Numbered from the stretch's first letter, positions 9,162-18,041 are shown. The stretch is DNA of 64,000 bases from Caulobacteraceae bacterium (GCA_947475415.1 CANJLH010000001.1:186001-250000), one strand, 5' to 3'. Notes: generated by a model not told the origin, from the sequence alone. Translations and numbers: made by a program.

Positions 9162-10460
9162 ATGACCGGGCGTGTCGCGCGCGTACTATTGAATTGCCTT
9201 GGGCTGGTTGCCGGCGTGGCCGTTGGCGGCGCGGCCTGTGCTGGCGATTCGAACACGGACCTGCTCTCAGCGGAGAAAATCACCGTCGCAGCAGACGTTC
9301 GGCTGGTGGGCGTCAATGGCGAGCGGAGCTGGCTCGACGGCGGGTTCGGCAAGACGCGGTACGGCGGCGAAGACGCCGGCCGGCGCTCGAACTTCCAACT
9401 GCGCCCGAAATTCAGCGACGCCGATCTGATCTGGCAGCCGCGCCTTTCCTGGGCGCTTTCCGGGACGGTTGTCGCAAACCTGCAGGACGAGCCGAAACTC
9501 AAGGTCGGGCTGTCCGAAGCCTTTGTCAGCTACAAACCCCTGAGCGAATCCTCCACCCGGTTCTCGGCCCGGGCGGGCCTGATGTGGCCGCCTGTCTCCC
9601 TGGAGCATTCCCGTCCGGAGTGGGCGGTGACGGAAACCATCACCCCCTCAGCGATCAACAGTTGGATAGGCGAAGAGGTGAAGGTGGTTGGCGCCGAGAT
9701 GACCGGCGCGACCTCGCTGGGCGAGCACCGTCTATCGGCCACGACCGGCGCCTTTGACGTCAATGACACCGCCGGCGCCATGATCGCCTACCGCGGCTGG
9801 GCCCTGCATGACCAAAAGGCGACCGCCTTCCTCCGCCAGCCCCTGCCGACGCTGAACAGCTTCATTCAGTACGTTCAGCCGCGCTACTCGCATCCCCTGA
9901 AGGAGATGGATCACGGTTTCGGAAACCGGGTCGGCTACTATGTCAAATTGGCCTGGGAGCCGCCGGCGCCCGTGCGACTCGAGGCATTCCACTACGACAA
10001 CCACGGCGACCCCCTGGCGGTGGACAAAACTCTGGAATGGGGATGGCGCACGCACTTTGAGGACATCGGCGCTGTGGTCGATCTCAGCGACAGCACGCAA
10101 ATTCGCACCCAGGCGCTCACCGGCCGCACCCGCATGGGCGCGGAGTCCAACGGGGCCATATGGATCGACACCCGGTTCCGGTCCGCTTACGCGCTCATCA
10201 CCCGCCAGTTGGCTAAGGGCTCCCTCTCCGGACGTCTGGAGGCGTTCGGGACCCGAAACCACGGCAGCACCCTAGTCCGTGACGACAACGAGGACGGCTG
10301 GGCGCTCACCCTGGCCGGGCGCCACGAGATCAACAACAATATGACCGCCCAGGTGGAGCTGCTGCACGTCGAAAGCGCACGTGATGCACGCCGGCGCGAC
10401 GGCCTGGCGCCGAAGCAGGCCCAGGATCTGGCGCAGGTCGCTTTGAAGCTGCGCTGGTGA
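9162..10460 (+). CDS. Predicted outer-membrane beta-barrel (porin-like) protein
   Basis: A 432-residue exported protein with a hydrophobic N-terminal signal (VLLNCLGLVAGVAVGGAACA). It is rich in alternating short strands and ends LKLRW, the terminal aromatic residue typical of outer-membrane barrels. No named porin family is certain. It begins a compact unit with the cupredoxin-like gene, whose earliest possible GTG (10457) overlaps this stop by 4 bases, and then the GGDEF-EAL gene. The arrangement suggests an envelope sensing or uptake role tied to the cupredoxin. The upstream 100 bases hold an AT-rich stretch near 9120-9145 that may contain the promoter. Confidence 0.7.
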   Translation: MTGRVARVLLNCLGLVAGVAVGGAACAGDSNTDLLSAEKITVAADVRLVGVNGERSWLDGGFGKTRYGGEDAGRRSNFQLRPKFSDADLIWQPRLSWALSGTVVANLQDEPKLKVGLSEAFVSYKPLSESSTRFSARAGLMWPPVSLEHSRPEWAVTETITPSAINSWIGEEVKVVGAEMTGATSLGEHRLSATTGAFDVNDTAGAMIAYRGWALHDQKATAFLRQPLPTLNSFIQYVQPRYSHPLKEMDHGFGNRVGYYVKLAWEPPAPVRLEAFHYDNHGDPLAVDKTLEWGWRTHFEDIGAVVDLSDSTQIRTQALTGRTRMGAESNGAIWIDTRFRSAYALITRQLAKGSLSGRLEAFGTRNHGSTLVRDDNEDGWALTLAGRHEINNNMTAQVELLHVESARDARRRDGLAPKQAQDLAQVALKLRW

Positions 10461-10510
10461 ATCTGAACCCTTTTGGGCCGCACATCATTCGACAGGGGAA
10501 TGTTCCCACC

Positions 10511-11137
10511 GTGAGAAGCCTTCTGCTCGCACTGCTGATCGCCGCCGCTGTAAATCCCGCGGCCGCAGCCGTGCTGTCGATCAAGGTGGTCACACCTGAG
10601 GGAAGGCCGGTCGCCGACGCTGTGGTGACGTTGAAGCCGGTCGATGGGCCGGCGACGCCGCCGAAGGTCGGCCGCGGCTACCGGGTCGATCAGAAGGACA
10701 TTCAGTTCCATCCCTTCGTGTCGGTCGTGCCGGTAGGCGCCGAGGTTTCGTTTCCAAACCTCGACCCCACCAAGCACCACGTCTATTCGTTCTCTCCGGC
10801 CAAGCGTTTCGAACTGAAGCTGTTCGCCAAGGACCAGTCGCGCAGCGTCGTGTTCGACAAGTCTGGCGTGGTGTCGATCGGCTGCAACATCCACGACCAG
10901 ATGAGCGCTTACATCTTCGTGACCGACACCGCCTGGACGGCGAAGACCGACGCCAGCGGCGTCGTAACCTTCCGCGACGCCCCCGCGCGGGCGGTCACCG
11001 CCGCCGTGTGGCATCCCAGCCTGCGCGCGCCGGGGGGCGTCATGTCCCGCCAGTTGACGCCGGGCGCTGCGCCGACAACCGAGACCTTCACCGCGCGGCT
11101 TAGGCCGCCGCCGGTGCATGGCATGAGCGCCTACTGA
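10511..11137 (+). CDS. Periplasmic cupredoxin-like protein
   Basis: About 208 residues starting with a clear signal peptide (VRSLLLALLIAAAVNP). A plastocyanin-like fold is indicated by PTKHHVYSFS, then GCNIHDQMSAY. These supply the His, Cys, His and Met expected for a type 1 copper site. Relatives are often labelled methylamine utilisation protein, but no methylamine genes are near. GTG at 10511 is preferred because the signal peptide starts there and AGGGGA lies upstream; GTG at 10457 overlaps the porin stop. Its stop overlaps the next gene's ATG by one base. It probably carries electrons or senses copper or redox state in the periplasm. Confidence 0.75.
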   Translation: MRSLLLALLIAAAVNPAAAAVLSIKVVTPEGRPVADAVVTLKPVDGPATPPKVGRGYRVDQKDIQFHPFVSVVPVGAEVSFPNLDPTKHHVYSFSPAKRFELKLFAKDQSRSVVFDKSGVVSIGCNIHDQMSAYIFVTDTAWTAKTDASGVVTFRDAPARAVTAAVWHPSLRAPGGVMSRQLTPGAAPTTETFTARLRPPPVHGMSAY

Positions 11138-13488
11138 TGATGGGACTGCGCTTCAAGTCGATCTCGACACGCCTGTCGGCGCTCTATGCGACGATGTTCG
11201 CCGCCGCCATGGTGTGCATCTCCACTGCGCTTTACCTGACCATTGACCATGCCGCCGGCGCCCAGGTGGAAAGGCAACTCGTCTCCTCCGGCGCCGTCTA
11301 TGACCGCATCTGGCAGCAGCGCGCGGCCCAGCTTCGCGACGCGGCAAGCTTGCTTGCGAAGGACTTCGGCTTCCTGGAAGCGCTGGCGACCGGCGATCAA
11401 GAAACGGAGTTCTCCGCCCTGGAGAACCTGCGTAATCGCCTGGGAGCACAGACCGCCTTCATCGTCAGTGTCGACGGCGAGGTCACCGGCCTGTCGGACC
11501 GGCGCATGGAGGAGCAGGCCGCAGCGCTCTGGTATGCGCTTGACGCCGGCCAGTTGTCGGGCGTCGCAACCATAGGCGACCGGGCCCGACAGGTGGTCGC
11601 CGCACCGATCATGGCGCCGTCGCTGTACGGTTGAGTGGTATTCGCCGCCGACCTGAACAGCCGCGAAATGCGCGGGCTGGAGCGGCTTTCCGCCATCCCC
11701 CTGAAAGCCGGCGTACTGATGCGCTCGCGCGGCAAGCCCTATGTCAAGGTTGCGGGAAGCTTCGCCCCCCCAAACGCCGAGGCGATGAACCTGATCTCTG
11801 CGCATCTCGGCGGCGCGCGGAGTTTCAGCCTCGACACCGCGGACGGCAGGGCTTTCGCCCTGGCTAAACCGCTGCCGACATTGTCCGAAAATGAGCAGGC
11901 TGCATTGCTGCTGGTCTATCCGAAGTCCGCGGCTATGGCGCCCTATCGGCCGATGCAGCTAGCGATAAGCCTGATCGCGCTCGCCGGCCTTTGCGCCGTG
12001 GTCTACGCCACCTGGCGCACCTCGGCGTTGATCACCAAGCCCATCGCCCGCCTCGACGAGGCCGTGCGCAGGCTGGCCTCCGGGGAGCGCGCCGAGGCGC
12101 CGGTGGAGGGCGACGACGAACTCGCCCGGCTTGCGGCCAGCTTCAACCACATGGCCAATGAGATCGAGGAGCGCGAGAAGCGCATCACTCACCTCGCCTT
12201 CAATGACGTTCTGACCGGTCTGCCCAACCGCGCCATGTTTCAACAGCAGTTGGACCACCATCTGCGGATCAACGAGGGCGTCGCCAGTAGCCTGGCGCTC
12301 TACTGCCTTGATCTGGACCACTTCAAGGCGGTGAACGACACCCTCGGCCACCCGGTGGGTGACACCATGCTGGTGGCGGTCGCCGAACGCCTCAAGGTCA
12401 CGGCCAAGGGATGCTTTCTGGCCCGCCTCGGCGGGGATGAATTTGTAATCCTTCAGTTTCTCGCCGGTGACCCCCGACCGATCGGCGAGCTGGGCCGCGC
12501 CCTGATCGCCACGGTGAGTAAGCCGCTTGAGATCGACGGCCACCGGATTGTTCCGTCCACCAGCATCGGCGTCGCCATCGCCCATGAGGACGGCGTCGAT
12601 GTGGACACCCTTCTGCGCAACGCCGACCTGGCGCTCTACCGCGCCAAGGAGGCTGGGCGCGGGGTTGTCGCCTTTTTCGAAGAGGCGCTGAACGAGCGGG
12701 CGCAAGCCCGCCGCCAACTGGAGAACGACCTGCGTCGCGCCATCGAGCAGGGCGAACTGGAGCTCTATTATCAGCCCTTGTTCGATCTCGGGCGAAACCG
12801 GATCGGTTCCTTCGAGGCGCTGCTGCGCTGGAACCATCCGGAGCGGGGCATGATCTCGCCCGCCGACTTTATCCCGGTGGCCGAGGACACCGGTCTTATC
12901 GTGCCGATTGGCGCCTGGGCGATGCGCGAAGCCTGCCGCGAAGCGACCCATTGGCCCGAACATGTGCGGATCGCGGTGAATGTGTCATCGGTCCAGTTCC
13001 ATCGTCCCGGGCTCAATGAAGTGATCCTCCAGGCGCTGGCGGCCAGCGGCCTCGCCCCTAACCGCCTCGAAGTGGAGATCACGGAATCGATCTTCCTTGA
13101 GGGCAGCGAATCCACCCTGAAAGTTTTGCACGGCCTGCGCGAACTGGGGGTGCGCGTGGCGCTGGATGACTTCGGCACCGGCTATTCCAGCCTGAGCTAC
13201 CTGCAGAGCTTCCCCTTCGACAAGATCAAGATCGACCGCTCCTTCATCCAGAACCTGCTCACACGCACCGGCGCGGTGGCCGTTGTCCGCGCCATCATCG
13301 ACCTGGCCGGCGCTCTGGGGATGGAAACCACCGCCGAGGGCGTTGAGGAGACCGAGCAGCTGTCCGAGCTGCGCAACCAAGGTTGTTCGTCGGTGCAGGG
13401 CTTCCTGTTCTCCCGGCCAGTGCAAGCCGCTGACGTCCACGTCATGCTGGGCGACCGCACGGATCAGGTCGGGCGGCGGGTCGCGTAG
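11137..13488 (+). pseudogene. Sensor diguanylate cyclase/phosphodiesterase interrupted by in-frame TGA
   Basis: One continuous frame broken only by TGA at 11632-11634. The first part (165 residues) holds an N-terminal membrane segment (residues 13-35) and half of a periplasmic sensor domain. The second part (617 residues if it restarts at GTG 11635) holds the rest of the sensor, a second membrane segment (MQLAISLIALAGLCAVVYATW region), a HAMP-like linker, GGDEF (12430-12444, motif intact) and EAL (FEALLRW, 12811-12831). No RxxD inhibitory site is visible before GGDEF. The stop falls where a Trp (TGG) would be natural. It may be a true nonsense mutation, a read-through codon or a sequence error. 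The start overlaps the cupredoxin stop. Confidence 0.8.
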
Positions 13489-13500
13489 GGCGCGTCTATC

Positions 13501-13597
13501 CTACGCTTTGGACTTCCTGGGCGTCTTGACCTTCGGCGGTATGGCGGCGGCGTAGCGGTGTGCGCGCGCCATCCGGCCGTCGGCCTGCGTCGCGGCC
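13501..13597 (-). other. Possible displaced C-terminal coding tail of phaC (other frame)
   Basis: Directly after the phaC stop, the minus strand in the neighbouring frame stays open through EAATQADGRMARAHRYAAA, then IPPKVKTPRKSKA, and stops at 13501-13503. The Lys/Arg/Pro-rich end looks like a genuine basic protein tail rather than random sequence. A single-base frameshift near 13600 would join it to PhaC. No start codon with a ribosome binding site serves it separately. Confidence 0.35.
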
Positions 13598-15388
13598 TCA
13601 GGACATGACCTTCACATAGGACCCCGGCGCATCCTCCAGCGCCGCCAGAGGTCCCTTGGCCGGATCGCGCGCCGGAACCATGCCGCCGGAGCGTTCATGC
13701 AGCCAGGCCGCCCAGGTCGGCCACCATGACCCGGGGGTCTCAACGGCGTCCGCTTTCCAGGCCTCCAGCGTCGGCGGCAGGTCCGGATTGGTCCAGTGCT
13801 GGTACTTCCTGGCGTCCGGGTGATTGACCACGCCCGCGATATGTCCAGAACCGGCCATCACCAGGGTCACCGGCCCGCCGAACAGCCGCGCGCCGCGATA
13901 GATGCTGGCGGCAGGCGCAATGTGGTCGTCCTTGGAGCACTGGATGAACAGGGGCGTCTTCACCTTGCCAATGTCCAGCCGCACGCCCCCCAGCTCCAGT
14001 TCGCCTTTGGACAGCCGGTTCTCCTGATAGAACGAGCGCAGGTACCAAAGGCCGAGCGCCTTGGGCATGCGGGTCTGATCGGCGTTCCAGAACAAGAGGT
14101 CGAAGGCCTTGGGCTCACGGCCCAGCAGATAGTTGTTCACGAAGAACGACAGGATCAGATCGTTGGCCCGCAGGATGTTGAAGGCCTCGCCCATGGCTGA
14201 ACCGGGCAGCACGCCCCCCGCCTCATCCATCCGCCTCTCGATGTCACCCAGCCAGGCCTCGTCGGTGAACAGGGCCAGATCACCCGCCTGGGTGAAATCC
14301 TGCTGCGCGGCGAAGAAGGTGGCCGAATTGATCGGAGTGGTCTTCTTCTTAGCGGCCAGCCAGGCCAGCGTGCAGGACAAAAGCGTGCCGGCGATGCAAT
14401 AGCCCACGGTGTTCACCGTCGATGCGCCGGTCTGTTCCTTCGCCTTTTCGACCGCGGTCAGTACGCCGTCGGACATATAGTCCTCGAAGGTCTTGTCCGC
14501 GTGCCGCGCATCCGGGTTCACCCAGGAGGTGACGAAAACCGTGAAGCCCTGGGTGGTCAGCCAGCGGATCATCGAATTTGCCGGCTGCAGGTCGAGGATG
14601 TAGTATTTGTTGATCCAGGAGGTCACCAGCAGCAGCGGGATCTCGCGCACCTCTTCCGTGGTCGGCGAGAACTGCAGCAGTTGGAACAGTTCGTTTTCGA
14701 ACACCACCTTGCCCGGGGTGACGGCGACGTTTTCGCCAACCTTGAACCGGCTCATGTCGGTCTGGCTAACCGTCAGCTCACCACCGCCGCGCTTCAGATC
14801 GGCGGCGAAATTCTCCATGCCCCGCACCAGGCTCTCGCCATGGGTCCGCACCGCTTCCTCAAGCGCCTCGGGATTGGAGCCCAGAAAGTTGGACGGCGAG
14901 AAAATGTCGGTGAGCAGGCGGGTGAAAAACTCGACCCTGCGTTTGATGACCGGGTCGCTGGCCTCGGCTTCGCCGGCCAGCCGGTTCAACCAGTCGGCGT
15001 TGAGCTGATAGGCTTGCCGGATCGAGTCGAAGAACGGCTGCTCCCAAGCCGCGCCAGCGAACCGCTTGTCCGGCGCGCTCTTGTGCTCACCGCCGAACGC
15101 GCGCTGCGTGACCCCGCGCCAGAAACCCAGCGCGCCGTCCATCAGCGCCACGTTCGCCCGCCACATGCCTTCAGGCCGCTTGGCCGTATTGAAGAACACA
15201 TCAATCAGGGAGGGGCCCAGATGCATCGGGTCCGCACCCGCCTGCGCCTTGCCCGCCTGGCGAAGCGCACTCTCCAGGATCGCGCCCTGTCCGATCACTG
15301 CGGCGCGGGCGAGGTTGATCGAGAACTGCTGCAGGGCGGCGGGATTGAGCGCCGCCGGAAGGTCGAGGACTGGGTTGGCGTCCGGCAT
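13598..15388 (-). CDS. phaC: Class I polyhydroxyalkanoate synthase
   Basis: A 596-residue synthase that polymerises (R)-3-hydroxyacyl-CoA into PHA granules. The N-terminal domain contains the FxGxxWxxxPFF-like segment AGAAWEQPFFDSI. The alpha/beta-hydrolase core has the lipase-box-like GYCIAGT with nucleophile Cys near residue 331, and the late His in GSGHIAGVVNHP. Length and the single-subunit form fit class I. ATG 15388 follows AAGGGTGGA; the frame runs further upstream, but that part is not PhaC-like. No phaA, phaB, phasin or phaR gene is in the window. Its upstream region contains three TGC-N3-GCAA repeats. A possible frameshifted basic tail follows the stop. Confidence 0.95.
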   Translation of the reverse strand: MPDANPVLDLPAALNPAALQQFSINLARAAVIGQGAILESALRQAGKAQAGADPMHLGPSLIDVFFNTAKRPEGMWRANVALMDGALGFWRGVTQRAFGGEHKSAPDKRFAGAAWEQPFFDSIRQAYQLNADWLNRLAGEAEASDPVIKRRVEFFTRLLTDIFSPSNFLGSNPEALEEAVRTHGESLVRGMENFAADLKRGGGELTVSQTDMSRFKVGENVAVTPGKVVFENELFQLLQFSPTTEEVREIPLLLVTSWINKYYILDLQPANSMIRWLTTQGFTVFVTSWVNPDARHADKTFEDYMSDGVLTAVEKAKEQTGASTVNTVGYCIAGTLLSCTLAWLAAKKKTTPINSATFFAAQQDFTQAGDLALFTDEAWLGDIERRMDEAGGVLPGSAMGEAFNILRANDLILSFFVNNYLLGREPKAFDLLFWNADQTRMPKALGLWYLRSFYQENRLSKGELELGGVRLDIGKVKTPLFIQCSKDDHIAPAASIYRGARLFGGPVTLVMAGSGHIAGVVNHPDARKYQHWTNPDLPPTLEAWKADAVETPGSWWPTWAAWLHERSGGMVPARDPAKGPLAALEDAPGSYVKVMS

Positions 15389-15403
15389 CGTTCCACCCTT
15401 ACG

Positions 15404-15484
15404 TTGCGACGCAACATATTCGTTGTGGTCACTTCTATGCGGGTTTTCGCTGCAATGCAATATGATCTTTATGCTGCATCGCAA
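15404..15484. promoter_or_regulatory. Three TGC-N3-GCAA repeats upstream of phaC (candidate PhaR-type operator)
   Basis: Three near-identical units lie just upstream of phaC: TTGCGACGCAA (15404-15414), CTGCAATGCAA (15450-15460) and CTGCATCGCAA (15474-15484), each followed by YA. They are short dyads of TTGC/GCAA type. PHA regulators of the PhaR family in alphaproteobacteria are known to bind TGC/GCA-rich dyads. The first unit is only 16 bases from the phaC start, so binding there would block transcription or initiation. The assignment to PhaR is inference. Confidence 0.5.
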
Positions 15485-15510
15485 CATGGCGTCGGGGGTA
15501 GGGTTGGAGA

Positions 15511-15797
15511 TCAGTCGATCTCGATGGCGCTTGCCGGTTGCGCAGCTGACGTCTCGACCGGCGCCGGTCCGACAACCGCCGTTGCGGGCTTTGCGGCCCG
15601 GCTCAGTTTGGTGATCAGACCAGAAATCCTCCGGGCGAACCCGCCGATCGAGAAGGGTTTGGCGATCACCCCTACCACGCCCAGCTTGGCTGGTTTCAGC
15701 CACCACATTGCCCGCAGCGGCGCCGGTGAGCACCACCACCGGAATCTATGCCGTGCTTGGTCCGGACCGCATCGCCCGCAGCAAACCCATGCCATCT
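15511..15797 (-). pseudogene. Response-regulator receiver-domain remnant
   Basis: On the minus strand, pieces of a CheY-like receiver domain can be read in order but in broken frames. LDGMGLLRAMRSGPSTA sits just before an in-frame TAG. IPVVVLTGAAAGNVVAE follows in the same frame. After a frameshift comes VVGVIAKPFSIGGFARRI and a tail ending ASAIEID. These correspond to the end of the acceptor-loop helix, the beta-4 Thr and the beta-5 Lys-Pro. The N-terminal half with the phospho-acceptor Asp is absent, cut at the 3' end of the oprB-like gene. This is a decayed gene. Confidence 0.75.
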
Positions 15798-16965
15798 AGA
15801 AGCCGGCCACCAGCCGCGCGCCGACGACCAGGGCGTTCTTGACGTCCTTCCGGCCGTAGGTCCGCACGATGTACTGAACGTCCGGCTGGAACGCGATGTG
15901 TTCGACGAGCTTGTCGCTGTAGGTCAACTCAAACTGGGTTTCGGCCCGGCCCATGGAGAGACCGAGATCGGCGGCGTTGGCGCGGGCCCGGGAGGCGAAC
16001 CGCGCCTGGGCGACGCCAACGGAGAACTGAGACTCCGCCCGGCCGGCGAACACCGGACCGATCAGAGCTCCGGTCTGCCAGCTTGCGGCCACATCGGTGG
16101 TGCGGCCATCCGAAACCCCGGCCTTGACAAAGGCGGTGACGTTCTTCGCCAGCGACGTTTCGCCCAGCACATAGGCGCCCTGGCTTCTACGCAGCCGGGG
16201 ATTCCCCGCCGGGGTCAGGTCGCGGATATCGTCGCGGCGTTCGGTATAGGACCAGGCGCCCACGCCGAACTTGCCCCGGCCGGTCCAGCCGGCTTCGCCG
16301 ACCACCAGCAGGCCCTCATCGGACGAGAAATCGACCCCGCCGCGGTCACCCGGAACCCCCGCCTGGGCGTTGAACACCGCCGCCTGCAGATAGGTGGCCT
16401 CCGACGGTTTGAACCGCCACCGGGCGCCCAGGGCCGTGGACGGATAGATGGAAGGCCCAACGGGACCGGTCGCTGAGAATTCCGGGCCGATGCCGTAGGA
16501 CGGACCTACCAGCAGGCCCGCGGAGTCCGAGGCGTCGAACTCACTGTTCAGATCGGTGAGACCGATGCGGAAATTGTTCGCCGCGCCGATCGATGCCTCC
16601 AGCCAGGCCTGGAACAACCGCACGTCGCGGTTACCGGCCGCAACATTGTTGACCCCCTGGACAGATCCCACGAGATCATTCGGCTCCTGGCCGACGTTAA
16701 GGAGAACGTCCGCATGCGCCGTGACGCCCCGCCAACCGAAGCTCTGCTCAAGATCCGCATCCGCAGAATGCGTCAGCACACTGACTTGGCGCGTCCCGGT
16801 CCGGTCGCCCCCGGAGACGACGGCCACGCCGTCCAATGACAATTCTGCGCTGAGATCCAACGCGGGCTTACCGCCGGCATCGGCTCCATCCTGCGCAATC
16901 GCCGGCGCTGAAGTCAGCAACAACGAAGCAAATATCGCCGTCACTGACAAAAATATATATTTCAT
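15796..16965 (-). CDS. OprB-type porin
   Basis: A 389-residue outer-membrane protein with a clear signal peptide (MKYIFLSVTAIFASLLL, cleaved after AIAQ) and a C-terminal Phe (ARLVAGF), the usual barrel end. The internal pattern (DVRLFQAWLEASIG, FRIGLTDLNSEFDASD, YPSTALGARWRFKPS) matches carbohydrate-selective OprB porins. A GGAGA site precedes the ATG. It is preceded by an AT-rich region and followed directly by the response-regulator remnant. The sugar or other solute admitted is not predictable. Confidence 0.82.
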   Translation of the reverse strand: MKYIFLSVTAIFASLLLTSAPAIAQDGADAGGKPALDLSAELSLDGVAVVSGGDRTGTRQVSVLTHSADADLEQSFGWRGVTAHADVLLNVGQEPNDLVGSVQGVNNVAAGNRDVRLFQAWLEASIGAANNFRIGLTDLNSEFDASDSAGLLVGPSYGIGPEFSATGPVGPSIYPSTALGARWRFKPSEATYLQAAVFNAQAGVPGDRGGVDFSSDEGLLVVGEAGWTGRGKFGVGAWSYTERRDDIRDLTPAGNPRLRRSQGAYVLGETSLAKNVTAFVKAGVSDGRTTDVAASWQTGALIGPVFAGRAESQFSVGVAQARFASRARANAADLGLSMGRAETQFELTYSDKLVEHIAFQPDVQYIVRTYGRKDVKNALVVGARLVAGF

Positions 16966-17249
16966 TCTGAAATTTCTCCGGAATTCTAAGATTTTGGAGA
17001 TCTTATATTACGGAATATTACTCTCCTGCATTGGATGTTTCCAATTCGGCTTCTATATTCCTAAAATTGACTAACCTTTATTGAATGCTGGTTGGGTGGA
17101 CGCAGCATCAGAACAGGTCGACCTCGCCATCGTCCGTCGCCAGCGACGGGCGCGCATCTACGGCGCGGAGGACTGTGTTCCTGGCACTCATGCTGCCCAA
17201 CCCCGAGCTGCTTGATCCGAAAGTTTGATGGTGCAGCCTCGCCGTCAAA
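16966..17249. other. AT-rich non-coding region upstream of the OprB-type porin
   Basis: About 280 bases without a convincing gene. Bases 16966-17085 are markedly AT-rich compared with the window and probably hold the porin promoter. From about 17108 to 17250 the minus strand reads an open tail ending ATDDGEVDLF with normal codon bias, perhaps the leftover C-terminus of a lost gene. I could not assign it to a family. Confidence 0.4.
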
Positions 17250-17493
17250 CTGGAAGGATTCGTTATCGGCCAAGTTCTCCACGGGAGCGCCACAACGACT
17301 GAGGTGGTCCGTCGAGCGATACAACATAGTCAAGAGAGCCTGAGGGTTCTGGCGAAGCGCCATGGGATCAACCAGAAGACCGTCGCCAAGTGGAAGCGGC
17401 GCACGTTTGTGGCGGATCTTCCCACAGGTCCCAAGGACTCGCGCTCGACGGTTCTGACGGTCGAGGACGAAGCCATAGTGATCGCCTTCCGGC
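17250..17493 (+). mobile_element. IS481-family transposase remnant (N-terminal part)
   Basis: From about 17300 the frame encodes VVRRAIQHSQESLRVLAKRH, followed by the helix-turn-helix part GINQKTVAKWKRRT and then PTGPKDSRSTVL, EDEAIVIAFRR. This is the conserved N-terminal region of IS481-type transposases. The first residues (GQVLHGSATTT type) are present but displaced by a one-base loss near 17280, and the expected start codon reads ATC. Similarity ends at about 17493, so the DDE catalytic domain is missing. No terminal inverted repeats were found. Confidence 0.7.
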
Positions 17494-17549
17494 GAGTGTC
17501 GGGCCGATACGGTTTAAGATCTGACAACCCTGTTGCGCCTCAGACGGCG

Positions 17550-18041
17550 TCAAGTAGCCTCAGGTTCGTCGGCGGCGCCCACCTTTTTGGTGGTGACCTT
17601 CTTCAACCCAATCAGCACCGCATTGCGCTGTTCCGGCGTGAACGCCTGCCCGCGCGCGCGCAGCAGCATCAGGGTCTGCAGGTGAACATCGATCGCCTCC
17701 CAGGCGACCACGTCCTTAGCAAGGCTGCGGTCCACCATATCACAGAGTGCGCGCGCCCCTTCGTCGATGCCGGAGTTCGGCAGGCCGATAGCCACTTCGA
17801 TGATTTTTAGGCCCAGAGCATAGAGATCTCCCAGCGGCTCGGCCTTTCGGCCCGCCGCCCCGGCGCCGAAGCGCCGTTCGATCTCCGCCATCACCTCGTC
17901 GATGATCTCCAGGCAGGGCGGCCGCAACTCATCAAGGGCCGCATTGGCCTGCTGCACCGCCTGACGGACCGTGACGCCGCCGTTGCCCAGCGCCAGCCGG
18001 GCGATGCGGTTCGGCACCTTGTACATGCGCACGCCGCTCAT
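17550..18041 (-). CDS. CheE-like small chemotaxis-associated protein
   Basis: A 163-residue soluble, largely helical protein starting MSGVRMYKVPNRIARL, with a conserved-looking core PPCLEIIDEVMAEIERRFG. I recognise this type from Caulobacteraceae, where a protein called CheE lies beside a CheY-like regulator; its biochemical role is not established. ATG 18041 is preceded by AGGTGA and overlaps the upstream response-regulator stop by 4 bases, which indicates coupling. A longer open frame upstream lies inside that gene. The 3' end lies close to the transposase remnant. Confidence 0.55.
   Translation of the reverse strand: MSGVRMYKVPNRIARLALGNGGVTVRQAVQQANAALDELRPPCLEIIDEVMAEIERRFGAGAAGRKAEPLGDLYALGLKIIEVAIGLPNSGIDEGARALCDMVDRSLAKDVVAWEAIDVHLQTLMLLRARGQAFTPEQRNAVLIGLKKVTTKKVGAADEPEAT

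Noticed and set aside
14501..15799. Long plus-strand open frame opposite phaC
   Set aside because: Antisense of phaC, composition typical of a shadow frame, and it runs through the regulatory repeats.
17494..17810. Continuation of the transposase frame into the CheE-like gene
   Set aside because: After 17493 the similarity to transposase ends and the frame is simply antisense to the CheE-like gene.
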